Part shown: positions 11,401-23,400 of the stretch, piece by piece
Layout of the letters: each line of letters starts with the position of its first letter
Position numbering within the stretch: position 1 is the stretch's first letter
Origin: Escallonia rubra
Taxonomy: Eukaryota; Streptophyta; Magnoliopsida; Escalloniales; Escalloniaceae
Assembly: GCA_033065855.1 (NCBI GenBank)
Contig: JAVXUO010001757.1
Location: 231,704-295,703 of the forward strand
DNA: 64,000 nt
Direction of reading: 5' to 3'
The notes under the pieces: generated by a model
The model's input: the letters and a program-made list of their open reading frames with translations, nothing else
What the model was told of the DNA's origin: nothing
Databases searched by the model: none
Translations under genes and position numbers: made by a program

Positions 11401-14400
11401 CATACGCTGCAGCTACATCAGTTACTGCATGACTACAGGCAGCTTATCCTTAAGTTGGTGAACTGACATCTAAATCTGGAATCTCAGAGACGGTTTCCTC
11501 AACCCTGCTAGCTGATCATCGATGGCTCCGAATGGTCTGCAAATTGAGCTTCCATCAAGCTCAAATGTTCATCTGCTGGTGTTTTGTTAGTTTCTGGTTG
11601 GTATACCCTGTGGCAGCAGAGAAGCAATGCATCGTTCCTTCTGTGGGTTAACTCAGTGAGTGAGTTCCCCACAATTGGTTGTTGTTAAGCTCTGGATACT
11701 AAATATAACGACCCCAATCGATTCATTCAGTGAATTGCCCAGATATAACAAGAAAAATAGAAAGAAATAAAATAATTGAGATTAACCAGCTGAACGAGTG
11801 AGAGAGAGGGAGGGAGGGACGGAGACGAGCTGGCTCGTGATATCAATGCGCAGTTGCATAAATGCTGAAATTTCTTCCACGTTCCTTTTGTTCAGTAACC
11901 CAAACTGTTCAATCTTCCAAGTTTCCATTGAAGTTGCCGTGATTTCTGCTGAATCTTGATCTTAAGCTTGAGGGATTTCTTTGTGGATGGTCCATTCATG
12001 ACACGTACTTGTGCGCTGGCTAAGAGGATCGAGATGCTTGAGGCCGCATTAAGGAAGTGGACAGAGAGCTGTGTGGCAATGTGCAACTCAAAATTGACCC
12101 GGCCTTGGAAGTTATGAAGACTTTAAAGGATACGACAAGCTTGGTGTAGGCGTTGGTAGGATTCGGTGGCTAATGAAATTTTAATTAAAAAATATTGACG
12201 TGTAGACTTATGGTGGCAATGAAATCTTTCCGAGAGACATATCTAGTGAATTGCATTTCGGAAAAGGGTGTTTGGAAGGTAAAATGTTACCACGAGTGGC
12301 CATATGTAATCGAATTGGCAGTATTGACCTTCGATTATGAGGTTAAGGAAGGAATTTCCAGACCTATGAGCATCTTCAGAAGGGAGTGGAGTGGTGAATG
12401 GTGATTATCGCTTGGTTATACTTCAGGTCAATGCGTGAATTGTCCCTTTGTTGGAAACATGTGCATTTTCCTATAGCTGAGTAAATGATGGGCTTTAGCT
12501 CCTTTTTGCTTTATTTGGGTCAGTGGAAGAGGTGGTGCTTCGAGAATGTGGCAATCTTTGCTCTTCATCCAAGTCAGTTTTTTTTGGCTTAAGGAGAAGC
12601 TCCCTCGTCGAATACTGATTTCTTGGAGTTCTTAGACGAGTTTTGTCTGGAACAAGTGATGTTGCTACTTCTTGATGCTCCTCTTAGTTTTAAATTCCTT
12701 GTATTCTGCCTATATACTAGCAGGTCGAGCCTCTTTCCTGGGCCTTAGTTGTTTTTTTTCCCTTTCCCATTTTGTCTGTATTTTATTCTCTTTGTACATG
12801 GGTTTTGCTTTCTTTGGCGGTTCAGAACATTATAATATGTATATGTACTAATTACAAGAAAATGGAGTCAGATAAGTGGTTTCTATATAATATTAACGGC
12901 ACATTACATAACTGATCTAGCATGAAGGGAATTCCTAGAAGCAATTTTAGTTATGAAACTTTAGAGTACGTTTGTTATATACTGAATTCAGTTAAAGCCT
13001 TGGTTATCAAACAGGTTTTCAGTTTCAAACTCTACATTGTTGCCACTTAAACTTCTTATGCTTGCCCTCGACTTCTGCAGATTGTGGTTCTGGAATTGGG
13101 AGGGTCACCAAGAATCTTCTCATCAGATATTTCAATGAGGTAAGACTCAAATTATATTTTCTTCTTGTTCTTATAGTTTCCGAAATTCAGACAGTGGTTT
13201 TGGATAATCTTTTGGTCCAAGTCATAGCGCTGTGATGTTTAGTGAAGGACTTGACAAAAAAAAACGTCTCCTTATTTACACTTAGTGTTTCACTTCTGGA
13301 TATGCTCCTCAGCCCTTCGTTTCTGTTGATAGTTGAGACGCATCTTCCGCGCGGCACGCGAGACTCTCTAGCCTTTGTTACGGGCAGGAAGCTTGATGGC
13401 GTTGGTGTTGAGCTGCTTCCCATTGCAGTGACAACTTATGTTCTACAATTTAGATAATCAATCATCACGCCTGAAGGGATTTCGGCTGCTGCTGGCCCAT
13501 AGCTATCCACATTATAGCCACATGGCATTGCATCCCTCGAAAAAGCTAGCAACTTTGCACTTGCTATCCTTAGCTTTTGTTTGGCCAATTTCAATCTCTC
13601 CCGCTTCTGACGTGATCTCGGGTTTCATAATTTCCCCTTTCTGCCTTAGCACTCATGAAGGTTCAATCATGACCTTTGACACAGCCAACTGATGTGGAAC
13701 ACTCCATTGTTCATGGACTCGGTGTCGGTCTCAGGATCGAACACGTGTCTAACTGTCAGACTCGTCAATTTCTGAAATATCAGGACACGGGGACACGGAT
13801 CCGTAGTTGGACACGGACACGGGGACACGTTTAACTTACAGGGTTGAGTTTGAATAGTAAGGGTATATGTGAAATGTCATGACTGTTTTATGGGTCACAC
13901 GGAGTTTCTTTTACCTGTATGAAAGTAGGGGTTGAGAATGATATTTTCCCCAAAAGAAAACGGGAAAAAGAAACAGTCAACTCATCAGTTAGATCTGTCA
14001 ACACTCAAAAGCCTCCCACCTGCCATGTGATAAAAGGTTCAGCCTCTCTCTCTCTCCTCCTTCTCTTCTTCTTCTTCTACCCTTACAGACCAAACCTGCA
14101 GCCCCTTCTTCTTTCTTTAATCTTCTTCAACCGGAATTGCCAATGTGGCTTAACCGTCCAGCAAATGACGAGTCTGACACGGATCCCATACCGGTGTCCG
14201 TGTCAGGTCGTGTCAACACCGCCTCTTCACCCCAAAGTTAAGGGTCTGTGTATAATAGGGAATGCTTGCATAGGTTTGAGAAAGATGGAGTCACATTTGA
14301 GTTTTTCTGAGCTTTTATTGGGTTTCGGTATCATTCTATTTATAATCCGGGATTTAGGGTTTGTTTAAGCATTAAGTCCTAGTATGAGGTTCTTATTGGT

Positions 14401-17400
14401 GTTTGACATATTGTGGTTTCTGTTGATTAAGTTCGGCGCCATTATTGATATAGATGTAATGCCCAATCACTAGGCACTGAATGATTGATTTGAGAGCTTG
14501 AGTTATTGGAAGAAAGGCGCGTCTTACCTTCTTTAGCCTGTGGGCACGCGCAGGAAGATAAAAAGACATGCCTTTCTTCCAATAACTCAAGCTCTCAAAT
14601 CATTCATTCACTTTCCAGTGATTGGGCATTAGATTATAGTGATAAAAGCGCTGAACTTAATCAACAAGAAACCTTAATCTGTCAAATACCAAACAGAATC
14701 TAATACTAGGACTTCATATTAAAACAAACCCTAAATCCCAAATGATTAAATAGAACTGAAACCCAGTAAAATTCCAGAAAATCTGTAATGTGACTCCATC
14801 TTTGTCAACCCTATGCAAGCGTTCCCCATTAGTTGGCTGTGTCGATGGTCATGATAAACCTTCTTTCCTGCGGGTCACTGGATCTCTTGAGAGGGCAATA
14901 CAAATCAGTCTGTGGACTTGAGGATCCTCTGCGAGAGGTGACGCAAATGGATCCTTTCTTTTTTATTTTCTACGCTGCATCACTAACTTGACAGCCTCCA
15001 ACAAGAACTCCACCAGGCGACCTGGTATGAGCTTGAAATGTGTCAAGCATTATAACATTGTGTGGCCCATTTTTAAACAGCTTAAGCTTTTAGAATTGGT
15101 ATATTCGTACAACAGCTTTCGGTTTCGCGAGGCCTTGGGTCCAACTATTCCCACTTGCATATTTGTAGTCGTTATAATCACTCTGTTTATTTGTGCACTT
15201 AGTGGTGGTGCACCTTGATTTGTCTCTCACTTGCAGTGGGGGGCTTGCACCTTGCACAGGTGGGGAGGGTTGGGGGGGGGGGGGGGTGTGGGTGTTTTAA
15301 GCATGATAGCATTACTGTGCCCATTTTCTACCAGCTTAAGCTTTTAGAGCAACTGGTAAATTAGCAACATGAACTTTCGAGGAATGTGTCAATGAAGGGT
15401 TCTCCGGGTGAATGGAAAATAAACATACTCCGGGATGGAAATCATAGACAAAATAGCACCAGGAACACAGGGCATTGACTATATGCAGCTTGGAAATGGT
15501 TATACCTTATTCGATTCCCTGCACATTACAACTTCTGATTGAGAAGACCAATTTGCTTAATGTAGTGGTAAACGTGCTCGAGTTAATAACCATTTGGGTT
15601 GAGTTTAGGGCAGCCACTTAGTAATAGGTCTGTACTTAGACTTGAATCTTTTGGACCTGTTTGCAATTTGATTTTGTGATCATGAATTCCATCCTGTGTT
15701 TTTTTTTCTTCACAGTTGATTCACATCAATGCGGTTTTTTGTATTTAGGTTGATCTTCTGGAGCCTGTATCACATTTTCTAGAGGCTTCTCGTGAAAGTT
15801 TGGCTCCAGAAAATTTGATTGTGACAGAGATGCACAAGCCTGCCAATTTTTTCTGTCTACCACTTCAGGTAACATATATTACTGACATGCTTTAATTAAT
15901 GGCAAGTGAAAGTAATCACAATATAAGTAGACTAGGGTTGTTGTAGTCAACTCCAGTAGGTGTGACAAGGCTTCGTTGAGTGGAATTAGGAGCTATATAT
16001 AGCTTCTTAATCTTTACTTGGCATAGTTCATTGTCATAGTAACTACCTTAACATCATTTTGGATTTGCTAGAAGTGGTGTGTAGAATACCTTGATGAATG
16101 TTGCAAATTAGTTTAACTGTGACCGGCAAACATAACGTTTGCTTCATTAATTGTGTTACGTGACTTCAATAATAACTTAAAGGAGGCAAATGAACATGCT
16201 AGGGTTTTATTTCTTTCCCGTGTTGTATGTGCTATTGGTGTACAGGATTGAAGCGTAATTACACGTGACCCAAGTTTCAATTCCTTTAGCTTTTTGTCGG
16301 CCACATCCTCGTCCTGAGTGTGGTAATTTTAACATGACCTGCCAACAAGATGTGACGCCGACATGTAAGCGAGTCTGAGTTGACTGTTCAATACCATTTT
16401 TATTAGATAGTGGCGCAGCATATGAATCAGATAAATAAGATATTAGGGAGTTTTCTTCAGTGGATCTCGTAGTATTGTTTAATTTTACACAGAATTGGTT
16501 TAAATGCATTAAAACGTATCACATGCCCATGTACATGCACGGTATACAAAAAGTTTAGTTTAGGACACATCTAGATCCAATTAAAACCAACATCCTAGGA
16601 GGGCCAACAATCAGCCATTCACCGTCATATGATAGAGATAACTTTGGCAAAGGTAAGTAGGATCCAAGGGGCCCAGCTGTGAAGCAACGGTGTGGCAGGT
16701 TGGGGGAAGCACCAGCACCGGTGCACGTCGGGTGCGGCATTGGTGCTCACTGGGTGCATGTCCAAAATTATTTTTTTTAAATTTATTTTCTGGATCTTGG
16801 CTGCGGCTGGGACACGCAGGGATACGGCAGCCCAGAGTTTTTTGGCAGCATATAGAAGGAGGAGAGAAGAAACAACCTCTGCCGGAGCGGCAACGGTCTT
16901 GCGCCAGTAGTGGCGACCAGCGATATCAGGCAGGAGAGGCGACCGCCGGTGTCCAGCAGCAGCGGCGACGATTCCTCCTTGCAGAGTCGACGTTATCTAT
17001 GTTTTGGGTGACGGCTTTTTATAAGCTAGGGTTTGTATCAAACTTTCTATTTATTATGCTTAAGTCCCAGCTTATTGACAATCTTTTAAATAGCCCCACT
17101 ATTTTCAAGAAATAACATAACTTGTACAAATTTTATCATATTTGGCTATGCACTTTCAATATTTCTAAAGCAGCCCACCAAATTAACAAAATATCTTTTT
17201 TTTGTGTGTCTAAAATAGCATTATTTTTGTTACATACAAATAATATATGTTAATAAATTTTTGCCCTATTCCCACCGCACCCGCCTTCTATTTTTAAAAA
17301 AAATGACGTATCCGCGTATATTCACTGGTATCGCATCCGCACCCGCACCTTAATCCGTGCTTCTTAGGGGCCTAGCAATTGTGGAAGCAAGAGATCACTA

Positions 17401-20400
17401 ACTCAGTTGAGCTTGATGCCACTTCTTGGCTTGGTTCATGTGTTTCTCCATTTTACTGGAATTAGAAGACCATAAGATGTTGCATGCGGGTAGTCGGTTC
17501 TGGGTAAGGACAAGTATAATATATATTCCCGGTTTACATCACCACCGTTCTCCACATAGGTTACACAAGCTTGAATGAGATCCGAGTAGACTTGGCATGA
17601 TGCCTGATCATCGGATTAGAGTTTGCAAGTTGCAATAGATGGAGTCCTGGGCTGCAGAACTTGAGACAATCACAAGGCATTTGTCAGGTGTCCCTGATGA
17701 TTATAATCCTAGCAGTCCTGAATATTTTCTACTTCTAGCGGGCAGAGAGGAAAAGTTCCCCAAGTAAAGAGTCTGTGTGTTGAAGGATAAAGACACAATG
17801 AGTTAGTTGTTTCGAGATCATATTTTATATAAAGCCATTTGTGCTTGAGTCAGTCACGTGCAGACAACCTTATAGCTTTGTACTGTTGGCTTATCGCGCG
17901 TTTGAAACCATTTACGTATCTTGTACCCATTTTATCAGGTGGTTGTTAGCGGACATGGACTCTCTCTCTCTCTCTTAACCAGGTTAGGATGCATTTCTTT
18001 TTTGAGCGCCACGCCCTTTTGATCCCTTGTCTCTCACTAATGAGCCAATATCCTTGGTATCGACAGCGGGCTATGGCGGACCCATGACACCAAGGCTCAT
18101 GAAGCGACCTTTGGCCTGCCTTAACTCGGCTTGTATGTAGTTGCAAGCATTTTTTATCTTCTCTATCCTTGTAAGAAAAGTTACGTGTACGACGTGGTTT
18201 ATTCCTGGTTTGCATGCTGAAGGATGCTCACGAGGAGAGAATGCCCTCTGTGGGGGACTTCAAGGCTTGTGTTCCCTATTTTTGTCCTTGATGGGCAACT
18301 ATACTCTTGAAGGATTTTAAAGAGACTCGTTGAGCATGAATGATGAGACCCCACTAGGAAGGTTTTGATCGGCTCAGGCCAACATTAACCAGAGAATAAG
18401 CAGATATGCCTTGCCTGGGTTCTTTTTCTAAAGAGGAGGACCCTCCTGTTGCCCCTCTGGCCCTTTGGGTGATTGTCACTTAGCTGCAGGATTTTTGTAG
18501 GTAGGCCAAACATCTTCTGCAAGATTCTCGAATTTGCACTCTTAGTCTCAGATTCTTCCCTATCGCTCACTGAATTAGTTTATGAGTCATCATTAACCCA
18601 AGTTTAGAGTATTTAGAGATAAAGGGGAGGACAAAGCTGACCAGGCATTAGGCTAAGAGAAAGCCAAGCTGTTCTTAGTTCTGATATATGAGGCAGGTAG
18701 CACATGGGAGTGTGTCTTTCGTAGTCCTTTTGTCAAATGATACATGGCTATGGAGTGGCCAAGTTAGGCTCTTATGGCTGTTGACAATAATGTAATTAGA
18801 GGGGATGACGTTGCTTGAATCAATGAGTTGAAGGTCTATATGCAGTAGAAATTTCCAACCAAAGATCTGGGGAAGTTGAGATATTTTTTGGGTACTGAGG
18901 TGGCACAATCGCATAAGGGTTTCTTTCTATCCAAGCAGAAGTATGTACTTTTGCTAACGGAAAATGGGTAGCCTCTTGAGACTCCTATGAACCCTAATGC
19001 AAGTTAGTAAAAGATAACAGGAAAGAGCTAGATGATCCTGACAGATATCCTTGGTTAATTGGAAAACTAAATAATTTAACAGTTATTTGTCCTGACAGTG
19101 CTTTTCCTACTAGTGGGGTGAGCCAGTTTCTTGCATCACCTCGATCTTCTCACTCGGATGCAGTTATTCATGTTTTGCCATACCTCAAGGGTACTCTTGA
19201 TTGTGGTTTGTTATACTCAAGTAAAAGGTTCTTCTGACGCAGATTGGCCGGGATCTCCATCTAATACTACGGGTTACTGTTTGTTTGTTGGAGGTAATCT
19301 TGTGTCTTGGAAAAGTAAACAACAAAATGATGTTTCTCGTTCAAGTACAAGTCTAATATTGAGCCATGGGGCATGCTACTTGCGAAGTAATGTGGATACG
19401 ACAACCCGTACATGAGCTCTGTTTCTGTGATCCATCACCTTGGCAGTTATGGTGTGTTAATAGCTCAGCTAGTAGCAAACGCATAAAGTAGCAAATACAT
19501 TGAAGTAGATTGCCACATTGTTCTTGAGAAAATGCAGCAGGGACTTATTTCTCAACCTATGTGAAGACAGGGAATCAACCTGCAGATGTACTTACGAAGT
19601 TATTAGTAGGACGTCAGGTTACGAATATTTGTAACAAGCTGGGCATGCTTAAGTTATATGCTCCAGTTTGAGCGAAGTGTTAACCTATGTATTTGCATAA
19701 GGGTGTACATGGGTCTTTGTACCCACAATAGCTAATAAAAATAACATACCGAAGGGTCTGGACTGGTTAGTTTAGACTCTTGTTTCTTCTAGTCAACGTC
19801 TCTCTCTCTCTCTAGCTCCCCCCCCCCCCCAACATGTAATAATACAACACTGATGGAACTTTCCTATTATTGCTTTAGGAATTTTCTCCAGATGCAGAAA
19901 GGTATGATATTATATGGGTCCAGTGGTGTATTGGACATCTTGCAGACGATGACTTTGTTTCCTTTTTCAAAAGAGCAAAAGTAAGTTGGACGTTCTGTCA
20001 AATGAGAACAAAATTTGATCTTATGTTTTCATTTCACAAATTTTGGAGCTCAATGGCTCAAAGAACTTCCATATCTCTTGGCAGCTAATCCTAGCGCTGG
20101 AAAATGATTAGTTTCGTTTGGGCACTAACTTATATGTTATAACTAGGCTGGCCTCAAACCTGGTGGGCTTTTTGTTATGAAGGAAAATGTTGCAAGAACT
20201 GGTAATGCCTTCCCTTTTTTTATTCATTGATATTTGACTGTTGTACATAATTTGTTGTATTAAAGGTGCATATGTTTAGCAGCACATCACCTTAAGACTT
20301 TGACGCACTATGTTTCACAAGTTATTATCCCTAACTATCTCCGTGTTTTGTTTTTTTTATTTAAAGCATCGACTATTTTTCGTTCTTTTGCCTGATTAGG

Positions 20401-23400
20401 TACATAAGTTTATTTCCTAATTAGGTACTAATGTTCAGCAGAGCATAGCTTCAAGTGTCTCACAAATTATTATTCCAAGGAATTGTGTTTCATTTATTTC
20501 CATTGTAGAAAATTGCATCCATTAACCCATAACCAGACACCATTGTATTTATACTTTACCTTCGACAAACCATAGTACACAAAAATGTTATTGATACTTG
20601 TGCCTCTAAAGGATTAATCTGGAAGCAGAATAAGATCAGGCCCATGACCAATCTTTGACATGATAGTTGTAAGTGTTTGCGAAAGTTGGGGTTCGATAAT
20701 TTTTTTTTTTTTTTGTTGAAAAGTAAATTTATTGACAAAACTGCTAGAGAGGGAGGTGGAACCCTTACAAAGAAGCTTTACACGCACTGATCACCTATCT
20801 GTACACAGCAAGAAGCTGTCCATAAAATCTAAAAAGGCATCATCTGATCTAGAAGAACTGTCCTCCACCCAGCAAAAAAGAGTAGACAAAAAGGAAGCCT
20901 TAAGAAAAGACAATGGGGTTTGATAATTGGTAATGGGTGGAAGGACTTTTTGGATTTGCTAATCTTTAACATGATAGTTGGCGAGCCCAGTGGAGTCAAC
21001 CTGTAAGGTTTTGGGAAATTTGGGGTTTGATAATTTGTAAAGTGTGGGAAGACTTTTTGCATTTGTTAAAGTGAAAAAGTGTGATTTTGAGAAGATAACT
21101 TCTGCAACATGGTTTTTATACCCAAACCTATGTTACATGGACCCTTCACTTTGGGGTGAAGGGGCGGTGTCAACACGACCCGAGCTGGACACCGGTATGG
21201 GATCTGTGTCAGACTCGTGATTCGCTGGACGGATACGCCAAGGATCAACGAAAGAAGAAGTTTGGTCCGTAAGGGAAGAAGAAGAAGAAGAAGAGAAAAA
21301 GGGAGGGAGGGAGGCTGTACCTTTTATCACGTGGGACTGTTGAGTGTTGACAGATTTAAATGATGAGCCGTTCAACTGATTCTTTTTGCTCCTTTTCTTT
21401 TGGGAAAAGTATCATTCTCAACCCCAAGTTCCATACAAATATTAAATACAACCAAATTAAGTACAAAACTCCTGACTGACCCATAAAATTCATAACATTA
21501 CACATATACCCGTAAGATTCAAACTCAACCCTATAAGTTTAGTCGTGTTCCCATGTCGTGTCCGACTATGGATCTGTGTCCCTGTGCCCTGAAATTTCAG
21601 AAATTGGCAAGTTTGACACTTGGACACATATCCGATCCGGACATCGACACCGAGTCCATGTAACATACACCCAAACTACTCTCTCAACACTTATCAGATA
21701 CATCACTCTACCCTTTTCACATTTTCCTCTATCATCTCCTCAGCTCCACTTTAGATCTCCACACCGACGCACCAAAACCACTGCCACTGCACACACCACC
21801 ATGCCTACCGCACCCGTTACAACCCCCTCCATCATCACATCTCGTACTCCTTCTCGATTCTTGGCCTGGTTGTCAATTTTTTTTTGTGTTGATTTTTCTT
21901 TTTTAATCGATTTCTAAATGGATCTATTATCCTGATCCTCTCTCATTTCCGGAAGTTACCGCTTTCGTTTATTTCCATTCAAAGCTTTGATGAACACATT
22001 TTCAAAAGAATGTTTTTTCAGAAGAATCTACAATGCTGATTTATATGTTGGTTTTACCATGTTTTAGAGATTAAAATATAGTAATTTTGAAAGAACGTTA
22101 AGAGTTGAACATTCACCATACGAGTAGAGCACTACAATGACATTCCGGTTTTTCTCCTTGCACTAGAGTGCTTCATTAAAATTTCGAAAACTCCATTTCA
22201 GGTGGGATCTCCAGAACAGATCAGATTATTGCAAATGCACATTATTCTTAGATGAAGAAGCCCACATATAAGGGGGGGAAAAAATTGCACAACCATAGTT
22301 TGTGTTTCTACAACCAGGCTTGACTCTTGAGACAGAGAGAGAGGAAGAGATGTGAGATGGAGGAAAAACATGTTGCTGACCTTCGAATTTCTTATTACAA
22401 CGACAGGGGACAGGGGAATCAAACCCTGCATCTCATTGGCCATTGCAGATGAACCTTTGGGGGTCTATATACAAACTTAGATATCCTGTACATGAAACGT
22501 TCCCCCGCCCCCGCCGTTCCAGCTATGACCTGTGTCATGGGTAGAACAGTTGGATCGCCAGTTTGAACAATTTTTGCTCACTTCTTTTTTGTCTAAAATG
22601 ACTTGGTTCAATAGACAGATCTTGAACCTCTGTCCTGCCGATTGGCCCGGTTTGTTTTTAGACCACTGATTTGCTTTGAAATAATATCTATGGAAAAAGT
22701 ATCAACGGAATCGCATTTATATGATGACAGTATGTTTTTTCAATTGCAGACAAATTTAAGATCCGTAAGCGTACTTGTGTGGCCCATAATGAAACAAACC
22801 CCCACCCCGCCCTGCCTCTTTCAAGCTTAATGCCGTTCCTAGAGAAGTATCTGGTGTTAATGCTGCGCAGAGTAGTGTCAAAGTGATTAAGCTTGGTAAA
22901 AAGAAATATTGCCAGCATGGTCCCCGTAAATTTGAAGCTCTTAGATTTTCTGGTTGTAGCTTTTTTGCGTGAAATAGACAAAGTACTCTTTGGCTCGAGG
23001 CAGCCGTTCCTTGGTTTCTGCCTGAGCTTTTAACACTGAACTGAATGTCGTTCAAGGGTGGTGTGTCCATATACTAAATGGAAGGAATATCGTTGTTGGA
23101 GCTGGTTATCCCTTATTCCCAACCCGAAGCAAAGCCGCCTTTTTTCCAATTTTTTTTTTATAAATCTTGGTGGAAAATAAAAACGTTCAAGATCTCTATG
23201 GCATGCTTATGATCCTAACATTAAGTGATCTCTTGTATGTCATATGCGGGGTTTCCTTTCTGCTTGTGATTCAGTCTCTTGTGCAAGTAGTTAAGTTTTA
23301 AACATGAACTTAACTGCGCTTTTATGTTGCTTTTTCCAGGATTTGTTTTGGACAAAGATGATAAGAGCATTACCAGGTCAGATTTGTACTTCAAGGAGCT

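Larger units (their letters stand above)
6340..12001 (-). mobile_element. Decayed Ty3/Gypsy LTR retrotransposon in intron 2
   Basis: In - orientation the 3' LTR is 6340-6781 (TGTAACGAACCC on the + strand). A polypurine tract (GAGGAGGAGGGAA, - strand) abuts it. The 5' LTR is about 11705-12001, ending CATTCATGACA, followed on the - strand by a degenerate primer site (TAGTATCCAGAGC). Gag remains lie at about 11055-10600, including a CYWCDE zinc-knuckle start. Pol remains lie at about 8925-7735: AADALSR (RNase H end), the [16 protein letters not shown] integrase zinc region and [12 protein letters not shown] (integrase core). A chromodomain-like tail is at about 7030-6790. All frames are broken. 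Protease and reverse transcriptase are missing where the Copia element 8926-10533 sits. An unassigned ~700-bp block (7035-7735) also interrupts it. Flanks CCTAC and CGTAC may be a mutated target duplication. Confidence 0.8.
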
